Shown: positions 41,780 to 55,004, counted from the stretch's first letter. The stretch: 64,000 nt of DNA from Corythucha ciliata (GCA_038030265.1 CM075937.1:4030001-4094000), one strand, 5' to 3'. Notes: generated by a model not told the origin, from the sequence alone. Numbers and translations are program-made.

Positions 41780-42860
41780 TTTCTAAACTTTAAAGTAGCC
41801 GAAAATTGTTTTTTTTTTTAATTTTAGCTACGTTAGCGTTATTTTCAATTTTTTGCTATGAATTAAAAATTTCCTCAATTTTTGCAGCGAATTAGCGTTT
41901 TTTACCTTTTCAGCAGTGAATTAGCACTTTTCATTACTTCAAGCCAGCCGCACTAATTTCGTGATTTTTCTCAATATTGGCCTCAAATTAGCGGCCAATA
42001 ATTAGTATTAACAATTTTTTCCAACTTTTAGCTCTGGGCTAGCGCTTTTTCTCAGTTTTAGGCCCTAAGTTGCCATCATAAAGCCCGGATTTGTGTTTTC
42101 CCTTTAGCCGCGAGTCAGCGTTATTACTAAATTTTAGTCGGGAATTAGCATTTTTCTCCATTTTGGCCGTGAATTAGCCGATTTTTTTTTTCATTTTACG
42201 ATTCGCGAAATTAACGTTTTTTCTGAACTTCATCCGCAATTTATTGGGTTTTTTCCCCAATTTTAGCCGCGAATCAATTAATTAGCGATTCTTTTCAATT
42301 TTGTCAGCGAAATAGAATTGCCCCAAGTTTGGCCGCTAACTAGCGCTTTTTGTCAATTTTATTAGCGAATTAGCAATTTATTTTAAATTTTGTCGTGGAT
42401 TAGCCTTTGGCCCAATTTTAGCAGCTCGTAAATTCGCATTTTTCGAAAAATTAGCTGCAAATTATTAGCTTTTCATTTTTTTTATCCGCGAATGGGCGAT
42501 TATTTGCTATTTTAGTTGCGAATTTGTCATTTTTCACCATTTTAACCCTGAATTAGCGTGTTTTTTTTTCCATTGTATAGCCATATTAGGTTTTTCTTGC
42601 TTTTTTTAGCCTTTAGCGCTTGCAGAAAATCAAAAACTGGGTCACGTCTCAATATTACCAAAGAACAGCAAATTAGCGTTTTTTCTTCATTTTTTAGCCA
42701 TGAAGTGGCATTTATACACCGCAAATCAGCAATTTTTCTCTCGATTTCGATCTGGATGTTTCATCGAGATACAGCGAAAGAATGCATTTCAACGTAGCCA
42801 CGAATATTAGCGCTTTTCCCAACTTTTTGCTGCGTACTCGCTACTTGGCCGCAAGAACAG
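41780..42860 (+). repeat. Degenerate minisatellite array, forward orientation
   Basis: About 30 imperfect ~34-bp units with consensus ATTTTAGCCGCGAATTAGCG followed by TTTTTCTCA. Unit length and spacing vary. There is no coding potential. Confidence 0.85.
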
Positions 42861-43264
42861 CATATTAGTGCGCCTTCTCGTTTTTTATCTACTCAAGGAC
42901 CTAAACCACCTGTGGGAGCACCGTATTTTCTCTATTTTAGCCTCGATATAGTTACCCCCCAGAAGGCCGCGTTTTCTTCAGAATAGAGCTTCTGTGGGCT
43001 ACATATCACGGGTAAACTCTTCGCTGATCACCTGCAACGTTCGCCATTACGTCCTGGGTCGGATGGATTGAAAATCGTCGAAAGGAGCCAATGTCTCTAT
43101 CCAACCGTATACCAAAAACTCATTGTCACGCACTCCTACTACATAAACGAACATAGAACCTATAAAAATCCTCATTTCTCCATCTTTAAGCTTATAGGGG
43201 GCCCGGGGCGATTTTGGCCCCCTTCGCCCCTATCACGGACCGCTATACTGATTCACGGACAGAA

Positions 43265-44300
43265 GTGAAAAAAAGCGCTAAATGACGCCGGCTAAAATTA
43301 AGAAAAATACTCAGTTACTTCGCGGCTAATAGTTTCCTTGAAGCTTCCGCGGATAAAGTACAGAAAAACTGCTAATTAGAGACTAGAAGTATGGAAACGA
43401 GAATTTTTGGCTTCTGAAGGCAACTTCGTGGCACAAACTATATAAGAAAAAGCGCTAAAAGATGAAAAAATCTTTAAATTCGAAGCTAAAATTAAGAAAA
43501 ATGGCTCATCTAAGATTAGGAAAAACACGAATTCTCTGCAAAAATTCATAAAAATCTCTTATTCGCGGCTAAAATGGTGAACAACGCATGCTAAAAACAT
43601 CGTAGCCGTAGGTGCCAATGCTGTCAGTCTTCCCTCATCGAGGTGCACGCATCATCGACGGACCGGTTTTGGCTGCTCGTCGTCTTCAGCGTTCAATTTC
43701 ACAACTGAAACTTTATATAGCTCACGGCTACGATTTTTGGCATGCATTACCTACTAACCCTCGTAGCCTAACAAGCGCTTATACTATATAACAATTTTAA
43801 TGGTGAAAAATCGCTAATTAACCAACAAAAAATTGAGAAGAAGCGCTGAAGTGAGGAAAACCCGCTAATTCGCGGTTTAGAAGGAGAAAACGTCAAATTC
43901 GCGGCTTCTGAAGGTAATTTTGTGCCAGAAAGTGAAAAAAAAATCGCGAATCCACGGCAAAATTCAGAAAAAGCTTTAGGTAATTCAAGACGAATATCGG
44001 CGATATCTTCAGTTCGTGTCTGACTGAGGTGTAGAAAAATCCACAATTTTAGCGGCTAAAATGAGGAAAAACGCTAATGTGTGGTTAAAATCAAGATAGA
44101 TGGCTAATTCGGAGTTAATTTGAGAAAATGGTAAGCCGCAGTTTCCGGAGGCAACTTCGCGGCCGACTAGCAAACAGCGCTAATTTCTTGAGAAAAATCG
44201 CTAACTCGCAGCAAAAATCGCGGCTAAAATGGAGGCAAATCGCTGATACACAGGAAAAACGCTAATTCAGGGTTAACGTGGAGAAGACGCTTAATCTGAA
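43265..44300 (-). repeat. The same minisatellite in reverse orientation
   Basis: Units read GAAAAACGCTAATTCGCGGC then TAAAAT, the reverse complement of the array at 41780-42860. A spacer of about 400 bp separates the two mirrored arrays. Confidence 0.85.
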
Positions 44301-47300
44301 AGGTTACTTCATGGGGCGCTGGTGAAAGATTAGCCCGAGGGTGCATAATGTTTAAGGCCGGCACACTATGGCCACAGTAGGACCGTACGAATCCACTTGT
44401 GCCCAATATTCCGTGCCCCAAAATTGTGAGTGCTCTCCTGTGAGAGGAGGAGGAGCAGGATGAGGAGGAGAAGAGGTTATGACCGATGACGCCTATGCAC
44501 GCGCCCGTTGATCCCGCAAGCTGTTCATCCCAGGGAAACTGTACAATTTGACCGCAGAGCCTGACAGTTCAGATCTTCATTGCGACTTTTGTTCACCGGA
44601 AATTGTCAACTATTCAAGGAGAAAGTTGTAACCCTAGAACACTTGATTTGTTAGCCTCGAGTTTGGGTCTATAACTGACATTTTTTGGATTGATTTTTTT
44701 TTCTAAAAGTAACTGAACAAAAAGTCAGGCATTAAAACAAGCCGGACGTACAGTAAACCTATTAATGGTCTTGATTTCGAAAACAGGGAAACCCCCTCGT
44801 TAGTTTCATTTCTATGGCAGGTACGCGCTTGTTTTTTAAAAAGTATCACCCTCCTCTTCAACGCTCGAAGTAAAACGCTGTTCTAGATTTTCCTCGATTA
44901 ACTCTCTCTAGTTCCAACCAACACTGCATTTCACGTCTGACAACATACAGTGAAAAAACTGGAGGCCACGTAATAACTCAGGGGATGTTTAAACATGTTC
45001 ACTGGTTTTGACAGTTTCTGTGTTGGAAAAAAAAAAACAACAACTGGCTGCTTTCAGTGCCCTCTGGATTCTGGAAAAGCGCGATTTATTTTTTCCTCTT
45101 CAAAAAAAGTAAATTTAAAAGCTTTCGTAGGAGCTCGAAGTTTGCCATAAAGAGAAAGGCAGAATGCAGAAACGTAATTGTCTTATATCAGGTGAAGGGT
45201 GAGTGGTATAAAGGGGGTATTCCCCCCGGGGCGTTACAAAGGAAGTGTTGTAGCTTGGAAAAAAGCGAAAGCGAAGTAAAAAAACAAAACTTTGCCGAGG
45301 GGAGATTTTGATTCGAATGTTAAATTCCCTAATTAGACTAGACTTAACAAGATTAGCTCGGCTTAAATGAAACTTAGCGTTCAAATGATTGATTGGTTTA
45401 ATTAATTTGTTCGGATCACATTTTAATAGAACTTTCTCATCTCTTTGAAAAAAGAAAAAGAAAAGTGAAGTTCTTCCCCGTTTAGTCATCAGCTTATAAG
45501 AGTCAAGAGGCACGACGAACTCATTGTTTTCATCAACTGAAGATTTTGGGTCAGTCGAGTTTCGTCAGATTTACTTTACCCATAAACAGCGATTGTTACC
45601 CCAGTTGTGAATTTTTGAATACCTTCTGCTAGGGGAAAAAAAAAGAAAGCCTTCACGATTTCAGTCGTACGTTTTATGTATGGTTGATCGAATGAACCCA
45701 TTCATCCGAGTCAGTTGTTCTGAATGGCCGCCTAATGCGACACAAAAACGATTTAGCGCTTTTATCGAACCTGGCTAGTTATAAGAGATTTCAATGATAA
45801 AACCAACCAACCGCATGACTTCCCCTCCAGCTCTGTCCTTTTTTTTCTCTCACCAATGTCTTTTGATCGTTTCCGCCATAAATTCTATGACAAAATACCG
45901 AACGGAGCAGACCTCCCTGTGTGTAACAATGGGAGGGCGACGTTTAATAGTTCACCTTCATCACTCGTCTCTATTCATCATTAGAAAGAGGAAAAACGAT
46001 TTCTCGATTCTCTCTGTAACTTCAATTAACCCCCTACTGCTCGATCAGTACATATTTATTGTCTCGAGTTGTATTTTGTTGTCGGAATTTTCTACACCTT
46101 TGCCAACACCTATTCTAGGTGTATTCTACACCTATCCTAAACCCACCCCCAACCACGCGGAACCCACCCCTCGCGGCTACCATACGGGCCTCACCCGCAA
46201 GAACGACACGTTCTCTTTTCTTATATCCACCGAGCGCCACACGTCCTCCCTGTAATAATTGAAATGTCGCAAAACAGTTTGAAAGTGTTTCTCTCCTACG
46301 CTGCTATTCATAGCGAACAATACAGAGGAGGCCCCCCCCCCTTGGTCCAGGGCGGAGCTCTTTGACCGAAACAAACAAAAAAAAAAAAGAGAGGAAGAAA
46401 AAAAGCCTGTCGATATTATCTCCCGGCTGGGCACCTTCAGAACGACGCTGGCTCGCCTTTTTTCCAGGAATATAAAATCCCTTCTCTCTCTTGGGTTTGA
46501 AAGACAAATAATAAGTTGAGTTTCCTCCAAGTTTAGCCACTTTACCGGTTTCACTGTACGCCTACACTCTTCGCTTTTTTTTCTACTCCTTGGGTTGCCG
46601 ACCTTACGATCTTTCTAGCTTACCCCCCCCCCCCCCAATCGTTTTCTGTTGCGATTTGTAGAATTTATCGGGCGTCCTTGAGAGGGGGTTTTTCTTAAAG
46701 GATCTGATTTCCGATAAGTAAAATGTCTTTCGTTTTTTTTTTTTTTTTTTTTTCAAGATTAGTACAAGAGTGGAATTGTTGAAGGGCTAAGGAGGAGTGG
46801 GGTCACCGTTCCCAACTACGACGTGTGTGTGTGTCGTGGAAAATGGTCGAACAAAGACGGATTTTATTCGATAAAATACAATGAATTCAGATAGACGTCA
46901 AACAGGAATCATATTAAAAAGAGAAAGAGAGAGCGCTATACGGGTATTTCACGAGTCAAGTTTGGGTGAAAGTCGAGCAATCAACCAGCTTCTTTTTTTT
47001 TTCTTTTTTTAAACAGGAAAGCTAACGATTCTTCTTGCATGTTAATTAGCCAGCATTTGAATTTAAAGCCATGACTTACGGTTTCACCGAAAAAGGATTT
47101 GAAAGAACAGAACCGTAGTGGGTGCGAAGAGGCGAGTTCCAACGTTCTTCTCAAACGTACAATGCAAAGTTGAATTTCTCTTCATGAAGAATTATTACTC
47201 AAAAAGCAAATAGCTGACACTTGTTGCCGACCGGATATCATGTTTCGCGTGTATTAACCCCCCCCCCCTCCGCTCATCGAATCTTGACGCTCATATCCAT

Positions 47301-47869
47301 CTTATTGGAGAGCATGTATTTTATAACCTTAATAAAACGATAGTGTTGCACATTTGATTTTGCGAACAACAACAACAGTTCAACAAGTCGTTTTATATTA
47401 TAGCAACAACATATTTTCAGTATCTATACGTTCTGCAATGACAGGGAATATTTTGACGTACTTTCTGCGTCGAAATGAAAGACTGGACGAAGTTAGGAGG
47501 CACGAAAGAGAGCAATATTTTTAAGGAAGATTGTCCCCCGCCCATAGTCAGTCGGCCTGAACTACTATTCTAATAGCCTCTAGTTTAGCCACTAATGTAA
47601 ATAAATGTTTGAACGACCACCGTAAAATATTGTCTTTAATTTCATAACAAGTACAAGAAAATTTACTGATTCAAGATCAACAATTTTCTAAAAAAAAAAA
47701 ATCAGGATTCCATCAGCCAGTTCCTGATGCGGCAGGACCCAAGGTAGTTAGTGCAAGGGAAGTAATACGCGAAAATAAAAGGCCCGATTTCTTAAGGAAT
47801 TCCCGTGAAGGGAAAGGATCCCCCCGTTAACACACAGTTACCGCGGAGTACCGCCGATGATGGCTAGAT

Positions 47870-48230
47870 TCTACGGATTTCACCCCTTTAAAACACAATT
47901 TCGCGGTTTTGGCACGTTCTAGACCGATGTTTAGCGGATTGTTGTCACTCCCAGAACCCAATTTCGCGGGTTTTTCCTCACTCAAAAAGAATGTTTCGCA
48001 GGATTGACTTCCTCAAAAGCCAATTTTTCGGGGTTGACCTATTCAAAGATCCATTTTTTTTTTATCGCCTTTTACCTCTCCTCCTTGAAAAATCGATGCT
48101 TCAAATACCAAACAGTAGAACTGCCACGTCAAAACCCAATTTTACGGGAGGTTTGGCTCCATAAAAAGCATACTTCACAGGATTTCAAACCTTTGAAAAT
48201 AAACTTCCGGGCGTGTGCTTGCTCATTTTA
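47870..48230. repeat. Degenerate minisatellite, CAATTTCGCGGGTTT type
   Basis: Units such as AACACAATTTCGCGGTTTTGG and AACCCAATTTCGCGGGTTT at ~40-bp spacing. Confidence 0.65.
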
Positions 48231-51200
48231 AATAGCCCCTATCCACTAATGAAAAACCATTTCTGGAAAATTGATTTTCACAGTGCCCGGAGGGGGGGGG
48301 GCTTGGACCAATAATTTGAAATTGCCCAGGAGAAGAGGGTTGGGTTGAAGTTGGTCCACCACCACTGCGAAGAGGAAAATACGTTTTTCTCCGGAGTGGT
48401 GCGGAAAAAGCCCTGAGGGTATTTTAGGTGGTAATTTAGGAGTGTGTGGGTTGGTGGGGACGTTTCTTGAAATGATCAATATGGGGCGGTTGAAATGGAA
48501 TGGCGAATAATTCGTAATATCTCGCTACTAGAATACCGAACGTACATTTCACGTTGGACCATTCGGTGAAACAGGAAGTTTAGTCCTGAAATCGAATCTT
48601 TCGGCCCAAATAATTAGTCTTTCATGCTCAATAGTCAATAATACTCAATTTTCATTTTTTACCTGCAAGCAGGTACTTTACGTTGCCAGCCAGGCTAGGC
48701 CATCCCAAACATATCCACCTTTGGGTCTTCAGGGCACCCCGTGTGTGTCAGTTAATCAGCCATTTCAGTTAATCAGGTTAACCAAGAGTGAGGAGGACCG
48801 TTTTGACCCCACCAATAGATCCAAAAAACGCGGGATTAACATTGTGGACAAAAACAAGTAATTGAGCTGATATCCGGTGTCAGGGGAATTCATTAACTAT
48901 TTTTGAAAAGTTAATAAAGCTCATCGTGGGACCTTGCAGATTCATTGATTCATTTTTAGACAATTATTTGTACTCCCCAGTTTTGTTTTCCCGAATAATT
49001 TTTACTGAACACCAGCGTCCAGCATTTCACGTAAGTTTAAACGAGGATAACTTCCGCTTTCATAAATGATGATCTCACCGCGATGCCTTTTTCCCTTTTT
49101 CCTCTCCCTTTGAGACATCTTTATCCCATGGGAACCAAAACACAGCTTGCTCTATCAACAATTTAAAACCTTTCATCGAAGCACACACCGTGAAACACCA
49201 TACAACCGACACCATAATACGAACGAATTTTTCAGGAGTGCTTCCTATTGACCCTTGAATTTGTGATACACCTCACTTTTACCGTGGGGTTTTTTTGTTT
49301 ATCTACAATAAATATTTTATTTTAAGATTTTTACATTTTCTTTGGACGGCATTTATCCTGCAGCACAACCCGCGTGGGAGTAAACTTCCAAAAGTTCACG
49401 TTTACATCTCAGAGTTGATGTAACATGTGTATAGTCCAGATATGTGAATAAATCAACTCCCAGCGTGCAGGATGTAAGGCCGTAACTGTGTGTGTGTGCT
49501 ATACGACCGCATAGTTTCAATTCGAGTTATGCAACAGCCCGCATGACACAGCCTGAATTGATGGTTAGAAGCTTTTCTACCGTTCTTGTCGAAAATGTCC
49601 AGCCTCGTTATTGCGGACAAATGAAAATCGAAGGAATACAAAACAAAGGACAAACCCAGTTTTCCCGAGCCATTACCACGATGGAATAGCCACGCGACTG
49701 AATAACCTTGGCCTCTTATTTTTCCCTCGTTTCCGTTTATACTCGAATAAGATACTAAGGATCCTCGTGCGGGCCACGTTTTTTTATCTTTTTTAACGAT
49801 CCGCTCACTCTCTTCCTTCCAAATTAACTGCCAGATTACAAGAATAGGTTATTCAGGATATTCAAGTGGATGGCCTCTACGACTAAAAGGTCATGCCGTT
49901 TCTTTCTTTCGATTTTATCTCTTCATCGTAGAGCCGCAATTTTTCTCCCAATTTTATTATTATTTGTTATGTTTACACGGACGGTGTGGTAATGACGTAA
50001 AAACACCGACGTTTCGCTGGAATATTACGAGGAGAAAGAGAAAGAGAATGAGCGAGACGGTCAGGTTTAAAAAAAAAAAAAAAAACAAACTATAAGTTAC
50101 CCAACACTTTCGTCCCACCCTTGCTCGACACAATTATCTTCTCCCTCTAGCGTTTCGATAGATTTTATTTTTTTTTCTTTTTTTTAGAGAGAAAAAGGTC
50201 AGGGAAGTTTTCCACGATATTACAATGCTTTACCATACGCTTTCATGAGTTTTTTTTCTCATTCTTGTCCACCTAGGCTCATTCAGTACGACTGGGCCGA
50301 GACCCGTTGCGTACATTCTTAAACGTCTGTTAAAATCGTGATGAGGAGGGCAAAGTACATATTACGGTTCGTTCGTGGTCCTGTCCTGAAGTCATTCGTC
50401 TCTTGTTCAAGAATATCACGTTTGTTACTTACAAAAAATAAAGAAATTAAACGCCTTTAAAGCACCGTCTCAGTCTCTCTCAGTTCACCCATTCAAGACC
50501 CGTTTTACGGGAAGCTCAAGTTTCACCTACCGCTATTTTAACTTTTAACTCGTTAATGAGTTATAGCTATGAATAGGGGTGGTGGGGTGGGGGGAGGGCG
50601 GAAAGCCGCTATAGTTCTTCCAACGAGAAAAGGGTTTGCGCATTACAAAAAGTTTGGTGATTGGGGCGAAAAGAAAAAGAAAATTATAGAGTTTGTTAGA
50701 CGAGAATAGATGACGACGTGAAAAGAATGGTGTACCTTTTAAAATGAGGTAATATTTCACTCAAGTTTTTTCTTCCATCCACAAGGCAGAGACGCTTGTA
50801 AAAATGGCACGGTTATGGGGGCGGGGGTTTTGAAAACTGAATGACAAAAAGATATTGAAAGGGGAAGAAAACTCGTTTTCTATTCATCGTTTAATAAAAA
50901 CTGAAGAAAAAAAACTAAACCTTAGTAATAATTTATGTTTTATTATAAAGAGCACACGATGAAATTTTCATTTATTTGTTTATACACAGGAAGATTTCTA
51001 TGATTTACGTTCCTTTAAAATCAATGAGCTCGGTTTTTAATAAGCAGCCTCTACTGAAAGCCTTCAACATCCAACTTTTTTGAGAAACAAACTTTTTAAT
51101 ATAGCTAATGGCTTCTTGAATGATGGACCACGTCCGGATAAACTACGAAAAAACGCATTATTTCTCCATTGGGAGCATCGAACTCGGTCATACGTAAGCT

Positions 51201-51408
51201 GAATTTATATAGTTAAACTCTGCAGGTTGCTCCAGAGGTCATTGGACCTGCTGATTCTTAGCAAAACAAATTTATCATAAAAGTGTCTAAAGAGTTTGCT
51301 CCACGCGTAATTAGATAATCCCTATTCACGATTTTGAGCAGAAGAATGAGTTCAAGCCCGTTTCGTCCGCAGTGAGAGGAATGAGCACAGCTAAACCGCA
51401 CCCAGGGC

Positions 51409-51481
51409 GTCACCGTGGCGCAATTGGCAGTGCATTGGGCTAGCATTCCAGACATTGCAGGTTCAAATCCCACCGGGGAGC
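51409..51481 (+). tRNA. tRNA-Ala(AGC)-like gene or tRNA-derived SINE head
   Basis: A box TGGCGCAATTGGCAGTGC and B box GGTTCAAATCC are both present. The D stem (GCGC/GTGC) and the anticodon stem pair, and the loop CTAGCAT has U33 and anticodon AGC. A Pol III terminator (T6, 51485-51490) follows closely. The acceptor stem pairs at only ~5 of 7 positions and the T stem at 3 of 5, so it is more likely a pseudogene or SINE than a working tRNA. An alternative acceptor uses GGGC at 51405 with GCCC at 51480. Confidence 0.4.
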
Positions 51482-51679
51482 CCATTTTTTCTCGAAGCTC
51501 GAATTGCGTTAGGCTTTGCCTTTCCAAGTCGTTCGGATAACATCGGTTTGATTAACTTATCACTTCAATTAAAAATACCGGCGACATATGAATATGTCCG
51601 GCGAACTAGCCGTTTAGTTGCGATTTTATTTTTCTTGCTGACTGGCCTAATATCCCGGGTCTATTAACTCGCTGTTACA

Positions 51680-52030
51680 AGAAACCATTTTCACGGGTCT
51701 CCCTCACTACAGAACCAATTTCTCGGATTTCATTCACTAAGAAAAACATTTTGGCGGTTCAGGCTCCCTAAAAGCCCATTTTCCGGTGTCTGTCTCATTG
51801 AAAACCCAATTTAGTGGAAAATCAGTTTTCACGTTTCTGGCTCACTGAAACGCCAATTTCACGGGCTTCACTTGCTGAAATCCCATTTTCGCGGATTTTA
51901 CTCGCTAGCAAAAAACATTTTCGCCCACCGGGTCTGGTTTATTATAAACCCAATTTCGCGGGTCTTGTTCGCTAAAAATCCACCTCACTTAAAAACTAAT
52001 TTTTCGGATTTTGCTTATTAAAAATTATTT
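51680..52030. repeat. Degenerate minisatellite, CAATTTCGCGGG type
   Basis: About nine ~38-bp units alternating CCCAATTTCGCGGGT-like and CTCACTGAAA-like parts. Confidence 0.7.
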
Positions 52031-52119
52031 CCAGGCCTTAATGACCTTCTGATATCTGCGATATTCTCATACAAGCAAGAATTGAGAGATCGAGAATTGA
52101 CAATTTGCTAAAAGAGTTT

Positions 52120-52330
52120 TCCCGACGGCCAATTCCAGGCTAAAAATGTTAAATTCACGGCAAAACAAGTATTCGTCCGGTAAAATGTGAACGCCAAAAT
52201 GTAGGGTCGATAACGGCTGTTTTGATAGAGCGAACATCTTAAAATTCTATTGCGCAGCAGGAAAATAATATATCCATCAAAAAAGAGGTTCGCCCGGCAA
52301 ATAACTCAAATAAGGAGTTCGCCCGACAGA
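52120..52330 (+). repeat. Candidate left terminal inverted repeat of the MULE
   Basis: Contains CATCAAAAAAGAGGTTCGCCCG and TTCGCCCGACAGAT. The reverse complement (ATCTGTCGGGCGAACC, CTTTTTTGATG) occurs at 54695-54727. CGGTAAAA and CGGCAAAA motifs are also mirrored. It is diverged and the outer limit is unclear. Confidence 0.4.
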
Positions 52331-52625
52331 TATTGGAAGAAAGAGCCATGATAACGTCAGTGCTGCCAACATTACGTCATTGCGACTCTGAAAGTGAAAC
52401 TGTATCCATTTATTCAAGTTCACTAAGTCTTTAATGTCATATAAAACAAATAATTGCTCAAATAAAAAACAAAATAGTGTCGTTTTTGCTTGAGTTGATG
52501 GACTTTGATGTTATCTGTGTTATCATTTCTGTATATTTCGCGCGAGTATGTCAGCGCAGGACGGAGCAAGGACTCGAAAAAAAATACACTTGACGGTGTA
52601 CGAGTAGAATACCGGTGTATCTTCG

Positions 52626-54153
52626 GTGTACCGGAATAAGTCAGAGTGCCCTAACAGACGTTATCTGCTGTACCACAGCACCAGCTCCAGTGTTTCGCTG
52701 TACGAGACCGACTGTGCTCACGTACACAAAGAAAATTGTACTGAAAAGCAACGGGGATTGACAACTGCTATGAAAGAGTTCATTAAATCCAAGTTTGATG
52801 AGGGTCTCGAAAACCCCAACGCCATTATTGTAGCAGCCAGGAAAATTAATCTAGAAGAACCTCCCAAGTCTAAAGTTGTGACATTCCTTAAAAAACTGAT
52901 AAATGACAAATACGGTAGCCCGACGGTTTCAGCTAGTGACATTTCCCGATGGTGTGAGGCCAGACTTTCTAAACCGGCATCGAAAGATGAGCCGTTTGTG
53001 CTCAAATACGTCGTTTTTAGCGAGACTACGAACGTCGACGAGCAGCGTGTCAAGATTGTTTTGTCTACGATGAGACTGTTGCAGAATATGTCGAGATCAC
53101 CGATGGTGCAAATAGACGCTACATATAAATTAATCTGGCTAGGATACCCAGTGATGATCGTGGACACTACTGATCAAGATCAGGTATTTCATCCTTTTGC
53201 AGTGGCGATTTGTAAAGGTGAAAGCGCCGAAGATTTCGCTTTTATATTCCGCGCGCTACATAATTATGATTCGACGTGGCAGCCTCAAATATTGCTAGCT
53301 GACGCTAGCGACGCCTTTACAAAAGGTTGTGGAAATGTCTTTGGTCCACCCAAAAAGCGGCTGTTCTGCTGCTTTCAGAACTGTGAAAAATTTTTGAAAA
53401 GCTTACCAAAGCGATCTGAGTTGAAGGACGATATTCTCAGTTTACAGAGCTGCAAAGACGACGTATCATTCTCCCTGGCTTCACTTCTCTTCATCGAAAA
53501 ATGGAATGGTCACCAAAGATCAGGTTATTGAATTCACTGAGTAATTCAATTCTCAGTGGATCGTCAAGAACCCTAACTGGTACGAAGGTGCTGCAGTGGG
53601 GTACCCATCTGGGTACCCATCAATGCTGTGATAAAGAGAGAAAATACCCTGAGGGAGAGGTTGCCAGTGGGGCAGTTTCTTGCTCATGTTGGTGGCCTGC
53701 AGGAGAAATGGTCAGCAGACCGACGAGAAGACTCTCCTAACAGCAAACATTTCCGAGAAAACGTTACCATAACTCTACAATACTGGACAGAAGCGTACCA
53801 ATGGGTGAGGCAAAACCCTAAAATTCTTCAAGAAACTTGTAAGGAGAAAACGATTTTTTACACTTGCTCCTCATCCACCGGAAAAAACGTCACTCCTGAA
53901 CTTCTGGCATACTTTAAACAAAAGCAGGGAAATTGGTCGACGTTCGACGAGTTTAAAATGCATAGCCGGTCGCTGTGGGTCTTCGACGAAAATTCTTGTA
54001 CCTGCCCATTTTTTTTTAAAGAAAAATATATGCAAGCACTCCCTAGGGATGCAAGTGAGATTGAAACGAGTTGAAATTCCGGCAGAAGCGAAGAGTGTAC
54101 CCCTTGGGCGGGGAAGGCCGGAAAAGGCAAAGAAAGCCCTGATTGTGCAGTGA
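52626..54153 (+). pseudogene. Decayed MULE transposase with SWIM zinc finger
   Basis: An N-terminal FLYWCH/WRKY-like part (CPNRRYLLYH...HVHK) is followed by a helical region and the MULE core. The first Asp lies in QIDATYKLIWLGYPV, with the conserved FAVAICKGESAEDFAFIFRAL next, and the second Asp in LLADASDAFTKG. The main frame ends at 53531. Downstream frames carry NAVIKRENTLRERLPVGQF and a SWIM finger whose CTC and CKH halves are in different frames after a T run, then a typical tail (IPAEAKSVPLGRGRPEKAKK) to TGA 54151-54153. The third catalytic acid region is replaced by a duplicated GGGTACCCATC (53599-53621). At least three disruptions; inactive. The open frame's first codon at 52626 is GTG, so the true start is unknown. 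Confidence 0.8.
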
Positions 54154-54689
54154 TTTTTGTCAGTGAAGAGAGTGATTTTTCAATGAGTTCCTTTAGTTCT
54201 AGTTACGTTGTTATACAACTTTGATTTTAATTGTACCTACTTAATTATTTATGTGTTTCCTATCTGGTCATGATGTTCTGTGATGCTGATTAGTGAGCTC
54301 AGTTATATTTTGTTGCTGTTAAAGATAGAGGTACCAAAGCTGAAAAAAAGTGACCGAACCAAAGGCTTTTAACTAGTTTAAGAAAATAAAGTTCCGTTTT
54401 TAAATTATGACGCTGCTTTTGTTCCCATTGAGCACAAGTGTGAGTATTAATTGTGATTTTAATGATATTGTTTCAGTAGGTTCAGCATATAACGTATTGC
54501 AAAATACAAAATCTCCAATCACCCGGAAAATCTTGAAATGCACTAATTTGTCTTTTGAGATTTGTCCGTGACTTTTCCGTTTTTACTGTGGCGCCGATTA
54601 TTCCGATGTAATATTCTCTTATTTCTCGGTGAAACACATTTCTGTTCGGGCACCTAGTAATATTACCGTTCAATCCCTTCATTTGATGG

Positions 54690-54826
54690 GCATCTACTAA
54701 ATCTGTCGGGCGAACCCCTTTTTTGATGTGCATTGTATTTCCCGCCGAGCGTTTAAATTTTCTGCCGGGATTACTTACTTTTTTACCGGGATATCTTTTT
54801 TTGACGGGCGGAAAAATCGCACCCTT
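54690..54826 (-). repeat. Candidate right terminal inverted repeat of the MULE
   Basis: Mirror of 52120-52330 as described there: GTCGGGCGAACCCCTTTTTT, then TGCCGGGATTAC and TTTTACCGGG. Confidence 0.4.
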
Positions 54827-55004
54827 TAGTCCGGGAGTCCACCGTATGAAAAATTCGGTTCATTTGATCGTGTCTGACACCTGCGCAGTACGTTTTCTGT
54901 GGCGATCTCAGAAGTGTCATCTCCTAGACCACAGAAAACGTACTGCACGAGTGCCAGACATGATTGAATGACCCGGATTTTTCATACTGTGGGCTCCCGG
55001 ACTA
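54827..55004. repeat. Hairpin MITE, ~80-bp arms, TA ends
   Basis: Begins TAGTCCGGGAG and ends CTCCCGGACTA. The arms 54829-54908 and 54923-55002 share GCAGTACGTTTTCTGTGG. The loop is about 14 bases. TA on both sides fits a TA target duplication. It lies next to the MULE right end. Confidence 0.8.

Noticed and set aside
45794..46255. 153-codon plus-strand frame
   Set aside because: No motif, no convincing start or splice context, and composition like the surrounding non-coding DNA.
46177..46554. 125-codon minus-strand frame
   Set aside because: Crosses homopolymer runs and shows no recognisable protein features.
51258..51527. 89-codon minus-strand frame over the tRNA-like sequence
   Set aside because: Its peptide is the reverse translation of the tRNA-like segment, a frequent false ORF.
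54895..54960. Possible short functional RNA with a strong hairpin
   Set aside because: The hairpin is better explained as the centre of the TA-flanked MITE.
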